From contig JAZBRS010000013.1 in assembly GCA_037176725.1 (NCBI GenBank), positions 3,661,001 through 3,725,000 of the forward strand: a stretch of DNA of 64,000 nucleotides, read 5' to 3'. The notes beneath the pieces were generated by a model. The model was not told the origin of the DNA. It saw only the letters and a program-made list of their open reading frames with translations, and made no database searches. This stretch comes from Posidonia oceanica. Taxonomy: Eukaryota; Streptophyta; Magnoliopsida; Alismatales; Posidoniaceae. The translations under genes were made by a program, and so were the position numbers. Positions 56,641-64,000 of the stretch are shown here, in pieces (position 1 is the stretch's first letter; every line of letters begins with the position of its first letter).

Positions 56641-58076
56641 CACTACACCTAGACTAGGAACAGTCCAACATTCATACAGCTCTAATCCAGATACACAAAC
56701 CTACCTTCTCTTTTAAAGGTCCAAGCAACAAGCATGATAGATCAATTAAGTTCTGGAGACTAACTCTTTGGTGAAACACTGAGACCCACACCCAGCAAGG
56801 ATGTGTGTGACCCTTATAAATTTCAAAAAAAAAAAAACATGTTCTCTTTCCTCCCAAACTGAGCTTACATGAAGGAATATACCTCCTGTTCTTTAACCAA
56901 AACCACTTTCTTCCATTGATAGCTCTTCATTCACTGTCTTGTACATGCATTTTCCTGTTTATAGGCCCCACAGTGAGTAAGCATAGCCAAAAGGTACATG
57001 AATATTGCATCCCTCTTGGGACCTGACTGCAAAAGCTCCTGTTTCCAAATAATGTAGATACGTCCAGAAATGCTTACAAAATCAGTAATCAATATTCTAA
57101 TTTCGAGCAACTACTTGATGACTAGATAATTGATACTTATATTTAGGCTCAAAGGCCTGTGAAATGAAACTTTTTCATTCCTAGGAATTCAATAGTCTAC
57201 TATTAACCAACCTGAAGGGATGAAAAGGTAACACATAGACGGTTGACGATAAATTCTCGGTTGTTGTATACATATTTACGATAGTTTCACAAGTTGAGCC
57301 TGTTTCTCAATAGAGAGAAATAAGGAGAAAGAGTACACCGCCCCCTTATCAAAATTAGTTAAACCAGGAAAGAACGATAATTTAAAAAATAAAAGGATAA
57401 GAAATATACAAAACCCATAGGTGGAAAAGGGAAGCAATGGAAAGAGAACAGGTAAAAAGGAGGAAACAAAAGAATCTGTTGATTTCACATGTGCTATTCT
57501 ATTTCTAAAGTCTAAACACTAAATTTTGGGCAATTTCAATGGCAGTTTCAGTTATTGCATATTCAAAAGGGTCAAAATTGATGGCTCGATGAATAACTCT
57601 GTGCTTCAGGATCTGAAAGTGGAAACTGCACTTTGTAATTCTGCATTAACTGGACTGTCATTGTATTGTTTCCAAAACAAGTTATTGATCCATACCTAGA
57701 TTTAAGTAATTGCTGGTTAATTCTAGCAGATGTACATCATCAAATCAATTAAATAATTTATGCAAAATGCATAACGTGGAACATGCAAAACCATCTCCTA
57801 GAATGGTATCTTGTTGTGAAATTCTATTTTCCAGCCTATTCAGAAAACCCCCAAAATTTTATCCGACTCCCTAAAATGGAGAACTGGTCCTTGTACAGGA
57901 TCAAATGACCTGATTGGGTAACAGATGCTCTTTGGGTTTACCTTTGGTATGGATAATGGGAAGAACAAAAACAACAGAAATTTCTCCAGGAAGAATTGTC
58001 GAAAAAACATCAATCCAAATAACTAATAGAAATTCCACATGAACTATCGAATGACTACACTGAAATGAGTAAAGCT

Positions 58077-58078
<2 letters not shown>
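56641..58078. other. AT-rich spacer, probably intron
   Basis: No gene, RNA or delimited repeat recognised. Confidence 0.4.
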
Positions 58079-58111
<33 letters not shown>

Positions 58112-58123
58112 ACACACACACAC
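58079..58123. repeat. Compound (CT)n-(CA)n microsatellite
   Basis: About 14 CT units at 58079-58106, then GTGTGACACACACACAC. Confidence 0.97.
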
Positions 58124-58378
58124 GATTCCTTGACAATTATCTGTCTCCAAAATTTACCAAGATCAAAAGAATTCAAACCCAAAATCCTCCTTTATCCATT
58201 CACCTATCCAGACCACCATCAAAGCATTTTCAGTCACAAAAAGAAACCTCACCTGAAACGAGATGATGGTCTTCGCACGTCAAATCTGGCTCTCTAAAGA
58301 AGATCTTCGACACACAAAACAAAATGAGAAAAGAAGGAAAGATAATTTTTCCAGGCAGTTGAGGATTGTATGAAACAC

Positions 58379-58610
58379 GAGACCTTTACGCCTCAAATCG
58401 CAACCAGAGCCCAAGAAACTCAGACCCAGATCACCCAAACAACTAAAAACGAAGGAATTAAAACAAGCACGCATCCGAGATGGAATCCAGGCAAAAACCC
58501 AGACGCAAAACTTGAAAAAGTCGAGACCCTTACGCCTCAGAACGCAACCACAGCCCTAGAAATCCGAACCCAAATCACCCAAACAGCATAAAACGAAGGA
58601 ATTGGACCAC
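58379..58610. repeat. 144-bp tandem duplication at a leader-exon boundary
   Basis: Units start GAGACC at 58379 and 58523; both continue TTACGCCTCA, CGCAACCA and AAACGAAGGAATT. The second unit ends beside the putative splice donor at 58614; in the first the corresponding string lacks GT. Confidence 0.8.
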
Positions 58611-58614
58611 GCAC

Positions 58615-58870
58615 CTGGAGGTGTTGCAGGGGAAGATGGAAACTAGGGCTCGGTGGCGTGGACGGGGCAGGGGTAGAGGAGCATTAGTCGGAGACCGTGG
58701 GTGGTCGGGAACGAAGACGGTGGCGTGCAATAATGGGGTGGGAAAGAATAAATAAATCAAACTTAGGGATTTTGGGGGAGAAAAATGGAAATAGGTGGGA
58801 GATCGTGGCATCCGGTTATGGATCTTCGGGTTTTTCCCTTCTTTCTCCGTCTCACTCTCTCTCTCTCTCA
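58615..58870 (-). promoter_or_regulatory. Putative non-coding first exon and promoter (minus strand)
   Basis: GC-richer sequence with CT/GA runs. It ends in AACACCTCCAG|GTGCGTGG, a good splice donor on the minus strand. No long ORF starts here. The nearest minus-strand gene with a spliced leader is the DUF1644 gene 12 kb away, so this may be its first exon. Element E and other repeats would then all sit in its leader intron. Confidence 0.4.
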
Positions 58871-58897
58871 ACTGATGACAATAAATATGGATTTGTT

Positions 58898-58920
58898 GAG
58901 AGAGAGAGAGAGAGAGAGAC
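58898..58920. repeat. (GA)n microsatellite
   Basis: About 11 GA units directly upstream of the putative leader exon. Confidence 0.95.
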
Positions 58921-58994
58921 AGGGGTCAGTGAAAAATGTAAAAAGGGCGGGGACTTATATAGTTATATGCCTGTGTAATTGTAGGTATACCTGG

Positions 58995-59061
58995 TTTTTT
59001 TTAATAGGATAGCATTGGGATTAGTGCGAGACTAACCCCAATGCTATCCTATTAAAAAAAA
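58995..59061. repeat. 31-bp near-perfect hairpin with 5-nt loop
   Basis: Left arm 58995-59025 and right arm 59031-59061 are reverse complements with one mismatch (A59020 opposite C). Loop GCGAG. The arms end in T8 and A8. Could be a tiny foldback element or a hairpin RNA source. Confidence 0.95.
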
Positions 59062-60581
59062 TTAGACCTAGGCTTATTAGATCGACCTTAGCTTATATTC
59101 TTTCCATATCGTAAAGAATACAGACTCCAGAAATTTAAGAATTCTTTTCCCTTATTTCCTCTCCTAAATTCCCTAAAAACCAATCGAGGCTACCTACCCA
59201 AGCCAAGCGGAGCCAACAAATCATACTCTGGCATGTTTATTTATCTAAATGGATCTGAATTCGAACTTTGATTTGGACAGATACCGATCAACTTACGCAA
59301 CAAATAGACCCGGCCGGAACCAAGTTGGCTCACGAGCCACCAGTTAGATTCACATTTAAATATTTCCAAACTCCAAACTTACTCATTTCGATAACCGTTT
59401 TTTTCAAGCAAGTTTAGGCTAATAACAAACCTATAACACGTACAAATAATTCTCGTGCGAAGGTGAACGAGGTCCACCATACAAGATAGAATCGGCTTAT
59501 AGATTAAAAGAAAACAACAAAGAAAAGAAAGAGGGAGGAGATGGACGTCGGTGTAAAACGTGGATGGCTCAACCCAGTGGGTGTAAATTTTCTCCACTTT
59601 AATTCACTATTTTATGAAATAAATATGCAATCTTTACTAATCTATCACAATGATACATTTGATTAAATCGATCGATCTTATCAAAATCAATATCATATGT
59701 AGAAGTATTACACGATATTTCAACATTAACTAAATACGATTAGAATACAATAAAAAAGGGTGCACTCAATTTACTCAAGCAGCCTCTGAACAAGTCAATT
59801 TTTATTAAACTAAACCAACAATGATGTTAATTTTATAGGAAATAAACGGAGCGTAGGAATAAAGGCCAGGCATCATGCAGCTCGAATGATTTGTTTACGA
59901 CGCATGTGGTGTTGTCTCGATCTTTTTCTGTTAGGACTGAGATTGTTGAGAAGTCATTAGCTATGAAGTACAAAAGGGACACCTTGTTTAGCTTCTCCAG
60001 TTCTTATATACACCCAATCCAAAATATTGTTAAATACAGATTTCATTGGATTGCTTATCTTGCGAGAAACGAAACTTAACGCTGCACATGTCAAGTGGCA
60101 CTTTTGTCAGCGGTCCAAATGCTTAACCGTACCGTGTCATGGCTACACAATTGCGTTTGGACATGGTCTAATTAACACCTCTAATTAACGCAGAGTATTA
60201 ATGTCATATTGCATATAAAAAACAATTTGTCAAGTTGAGTACGGTTAAGCAATGGTCCCTCGCTCCATTGATCAAATAATATACGTGTAACGTTGTTTTT
60301 GTTTTAAGGTCAGGTGTAAAATGGAGAGGATGTCTTGTGAAAATCTAAGCGCAAGAGGACTAGCTAGAATCCCGTAACAATCTCTTTTTGATTTATGGGA
60401 TTCGATATGTCACCATGACATGCGTCAAAGTGTATAGGAGCTTTATGAGTATTGTCTTGGAGGTGAAGGATGTTGCGATCCTTAAGTTTTGCTCAAAAAG
60501 ATTTAGGTCATCAATTCAAGATTGCACATTTTTGACTTCTATTGCATTCTAGCATTGATTTCTCCTTTCTTTCTTTTTTGT
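59062..60581. other. AT-rich spacer
   Basis: No gene or delimited repeat recognised. Confidence 0.5.
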
Positions 60582-61401
60582 ACCAATGTTTGACACAGTT
60601 GTAATGCAAAATAATCATATTACAAGGAATTTGAGTACATAGAATTAAATTATATTGTAAATAGATTACATAAAAATCAATTACAATGTTTGGATGATTA
60701 AACTTTATAATTTATTATATATTGTAGAATCATTTGCGGTGATTGTCAAAATTACAAATTGATTATATGGTCAAAACAATTTTGGAGATTGTCAGAGTGA
60801 TTCCGGTGGTGATCGGAATTACTTCGATGATGATCGACATTATTCTGGCAATCGTTAGAGTTGTTTCAGCCTTCATTGGAGTGATTTCGACAATGACGAA
60901 GTTGTTCTTTATTTTAGCGATGGTCGAAGTTACTCCGACGACTACTAGAGTTATTCCAATAATGGCTGGAATTATTCTGACGACGGTTGAAGTTGTTCTA
61001 AAGATTATCGGAGTGATCCCAATAATGGCTAGAGTTACTCTGATGGTTGCCAGAGTGATCCCGACAGTGGTCGGCATTGCTCCTGCGAGTCGGAGTGACC
61101 TCGACGATGACTAGAATTGTCCCAGTGGTTGTCGATGTACGGTGGTAATTGAATCAACTTCGGTAATCATCAACACGAGTCTTATGGTGGCAACAACATC
61201 ATTGTTATTGGTACGACAATTACGAAGAACTTCATAATTAGATTACTAACATTTTTTATGTAATTAGATTACACTCAAATGAGATAATTAGATTACAAAG
61301 GTAATCCAATTATAATGCATAATTTGATGAATCAAACATCGTAATCAAAGAAGAGTGTAATTATATTACATTACATCTTTGTTTACAACCAAACATGTAC
61401 T
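60582..61401. mobile_element. MITE-like element 2 with a 21-bp minisatellite core
   Basis: Homologue of 43473-44570. Left end GTACCAATGTTTGACAC and right end (other strand) GTACATGTTTGGTTG. It has the same internal order: flanking ATTACA-rich arms, 21-bp units (about 60770-61120), then GAACTTCATAATTAGATTAC and ATTACACTCAAATGA. The 21-bp units differ in sequence and number from copy 1. Confidence 0.65.
60770..61120. repeat. Degenerate 21-bp minisatellite, second locus
   Basis: About 16 units, e.g. GTGATTCCGGTGGTGATCGGA and GTTACTCCGACGACTACTAGA written at one unit each. Both strands stay open and encode heptads. Confidence 0.85.
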
Positions 61402-61887
61402 CTTAATAAATGTAATCAACACCGTCGAGATTTGGCACAATTTAAAAAAAAAACTTAAATTTTCCTGACAACACGGTAACCGATGACAGGGCATATTCCC
61501 TCCCAAGTGGATTTAATCTGGTCCCAAGAACTTTGGCTGGGAATCACGTTCCAACCCATCTTTTCTCAGTCTTAACGAGAATTTTAATATCTACTGAAAA
61601 ATATCATAAATGTAGCATATGTTATGTATATACGTGAGTACGAATCGATTACGTAAAAACTTGTGATTTTTAAAATTATAAAAGATAAATTAAAAAATTA
61701 AGAGATATAATGATAGATTATATTTAAAATTACTTAAGAAGAAAGAATCACTAGGAGAATATCAATAATAACATACACATCTAAGATTTCTATCTCTTAG
61801 ATCGTGGTGGATTATGCAAAGATCTAATTCATCTTGTCTTTTATAATAAGTTCTAACTATCAATGATTACTATTAAACAAGAATAAT
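61402..61887. other. AT-rich flank of LTR D
   Basis: No gene or repeat recognised. The 5 bp before the LTR start would be one half of its target duplication; the other is outside the window. Confidence 0.5.
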
Positions 61888-62078
61888 TGTTGATATCCTA
61901 TTTTAACTGTCTGGAAGATAGTAGATACTCCTACAAGCTTTCTCAGACTTTGGGATGGCTCTTTCTCTCTCAAATCCATCCTAAAACCCTCACTCAAGTC
62001 CACCTAGGCCTTAACCTAATTTTAAACCAATTTTAAAACTAAGCCCAAACCCACTTAGGCCTTTTTCCTCTCAGACTT

Positions 62079-62136
62079 GTTGGACGTAGGCATGGGCAGC
62101 GTCCAACGTTGGACGCGTCCTGTGCCAGCGTCCAAC
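62079..62136 (+). repeat. GGACGC module D1 (LTR-start copy)
   Basis: Closest to the consensus: arms GTTGGACGT, GCGTCCAAC, GTTGGACGC and GCGTCCAAC with 11-nt spacers. The centre is a perfect 18-bp palindrome. Confidence 0.95.
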
Positions 62137-62957
62137 ATGTCGGGAGTTGCAGTGGCCACCGCCGTCTCTGGCTCACCGCCTCCGTCCACTCCGTCGCTCG
62201 TACAGCATTTATTAGCCATCCCCTCGCCTCACTACAGCCACCCACTAGCTGCCAAGCCGAGTTACTCCCCTGCTACAGCGTCATTTCCTCCCTGGCGGAC
62301 CTTCGGCTCTCACCACTCTCACTGCCTCCACCGCTTGCCACCAGTGACTTTGGCGACCTCCGGACGAGCCCACTTACTCGCCTGACACTCCCGCGTGGCC
62401 TCCCACTCACACCCAAGTCTGCCATTGCCTGCCCACGGCTTGCCACCGCTTGAGGAACCCAATGCATGAACCCATCAAAACACCACACTTCACCATCACA
62501 CAGAGCTCACCACACCCTTTTGCGTGAGAATTCAGTGCTTGAGCGACCTCGAGAGGACTCCCACGATCACTCCCGAGCCCTTAGCCAAGCCTCCCGTGCC
62601 CCCCTTACGCTTTGCAAGCTCGCCGGAGTTGCCACTGCCGCCACCTTCCGCGTCGCTGGTCGAGCGCGAACAAGCTCCTGTAAGCTGCTAACAGGTAGGC
62701 TCCCAACTCTCCTACGTAGCTCATGCATGTGGTAGTATGCCTAAGTAGTTTTCATGCACTCTACCACAGCACACACCCCTCCCCGCCTTGGCTTTCCGAC
62801 CGCGAGGAAGAGGAAGTGAGTGGAGCAATCCACCCACCTATTTCTGGCGCCGAGCATATGGACATCCTCGTAGTCATCCACTTTTGCTTCCTAGCAAGTC
62901 ACTTCGAGATTTTTTGCCACTTTGGTCACTGATCTTGGCCGGGGAACTTCCCGATTT

Positions 62958-63883
62958 ATTGCACGCACCAGCTGGTGCGTCCAACATTGGACTTGTCCTG
63001 AGGCTGCGTCCAACACCACTGCTGGTCTTTTATTTCATTTTTGCTTTATTTTACTTTTATGATTATATGCTTTAGTTGCAACTCTGTGAGATTATTTTAC
63101 ATACTTTCTCTTATACTTACAGATGTTATTACTTACTTTATGTCAAGATTTGATCCTTCCTTGGATCAATGTTCCAAGCTTCAATTCAATATGCTATCTG
63201 CCTGTGTTGGACGTTGGAAAGCCCTGCGTCCAACATTGGACGCTGGTGTGTCCAGCGTCCTATTTATCTACATGCTTATATTTGCTGACATGCTTATATT
63301 TGCTGCCATGCTTGACTGCTACTTCCTTTTGAGTTGTATACTTGCTCCATGCATGTTTAGTAGTGTTCGGTCTCTATGGCAACTACCTTTCAAGTTTGCA
63401 AGTCTCTCTTTAAGTTGCATGTTGATTTACATAGCTTTTGTACCCTTATCTCCTTCTACATGCTTCTTAGATTTTTTTTCTTTTAAGATACTTGCTTACC
63501 ATGTTGCATGCCTTGGTCTAGCCTGTCATCTGTGACTGAGACGCATGTTTAAGTGGTTTTTAAGCTTGGATCCACCTTGCAGATTGGTGTGCATGTTTCA
63601 TGTGTTGGACGTAGGTATACTCTGCACCCTATGTTGGACGCAGATGTAGTCTGCGTCCTACGTTTCTGCTCATCTGCACTTGTTTAAATGCTTGCATGAT
63701 GTTTTTATCCTTATGTTTGCTTGATCCATGTTTACATGCCTGAGGTAGCCTATTTTCAGTAGCTTGAATGCATGCATAAGTGGTTTTTGGACTGGTTCTT
63801 TCTGCAGTTTGCTATGCTTCCTCTCTGTGTTGTACGCCTCTATTTGCTGGGTCCTATGTTGGACGCAGCTATAGCTTGCCTAT
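62958..63883 (+). repeat. GGACGC module array in LTR D (D2-D5)
   Basis: Modules at 62958-63013, 63206-63263, 63604-63661 and a decayed one at 63829-63883. Start spacing is 248, 398 and 225 bp. D1 to D2 is 879 bp, matching B (896) and C2 to C3 (885). Confidence 0.88.
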
Positions 63884-64000
63884 CTACACTTTAATGCTTG
63901 CATGATGCCATTACTTGTAATGTCTGTTTGTTCCATGCTTGCATGAGTGTGCTTAGCCTTCTTAGCAACTGTTCCTAAGTTTGCTTGGCTTTTTATCAAG

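Larger units (their letters stand above)
61888..64000 (+). mobile_element. LTR D: Tat/Ogre-type LTR, truncated by window edge
   Basis: Starts TGTTGATATCCTATTTTAAC, a diverged form of TGTAGACACCCCATTTTGAC. It aligns well with B over the next 250 bp (GGGATGGCTC, CCTTAACC, module D1, CATGTCGGGAGTTGCAG). It shares the GTGGAGCAATCCAC hairpin and GGCGCCGAGCATA with B at 62818-62860. Contains modules D1-D5. Confidence 0.8.

Noticed and set aside
60743..61114. 123-codon heptad ORF
   Set aside because: Same 21-bp minisatellite effect in the second copy.

Overview
This is nuclear DNA from a transposon-rich flowering plant. The evidence is a spliced chloroplast-type LepA gene, a DUF1644 zinc-binding gene, copia elements primed by initiator-Met tRNA, Tat/Ogre-type LTRs, L1-like LINE pieces and AT-rich introns. 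The species cannot be told from the sequence. There are only two host genes. The rest is introns and nested insertions, most of which I could delimit by their target-site duplications (TSDs).

Left half (about 1-28.7 kb): the minus-strand gene for chloroplast translation factor LEPA (EF4). It starts at 28650 and twelve exons can be read down to 4915; the 3' exons lie beyond the left edge. Its introns hold a 4.6-kb copia copy (236-4836, TSD gttac), an internally deleted copia (6719-8860, TSD gatag), a 5'-truncated LINE (9797-11860, 18-bp TSD), a second LINE scrap, a Tat-like LTR (17283-20002), and a non-autonomous LTR element (22204-24259, TSD agacc) that carries a captured fasciclin-like arabinogalactan gene fragment.

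Middle (28.9-43 kb): an AT-rich repeat interrupted by a copia-type element (30591-42129, TSD accta). That element was itself hit three times: Tat-like solo LTR B inside its 5' LTR, solo LTR C inside gag, and a probable third solo LTR F. An intact second LTR and the untouched reading frame on either side give the empty sites.

Right half (43-64 kb): a 21-bp-minisatellite MITE-like element, the DUF1644 gene (CDS 45307-46371, minus) with a probable distant non-coding first exon near 58.6 kb, an unusual 5.6-kb element E (47889-53531, TSD gaaat), LINE, SINE and hairpin scraps, a second minisatellite element, and a fourth Tat-like LTR running off the right edge.

The most unusual signal is a 58-bp double-hairpin module (arms GTTGGACGC/GCGTCCAAC arranged 9-11-9-9-11-9). 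It occurs about 28 times, only inside long LTRs. In the four Tat-like LTRs it follows one architecture: one or two copies near the LTR start, a gap of about 700-900 bp, then an array with a period of about 235 bp. The same module appears at 88-bp spacing in the unrelated element E. Arm variants often change together with their partners, as expected if folding matters.
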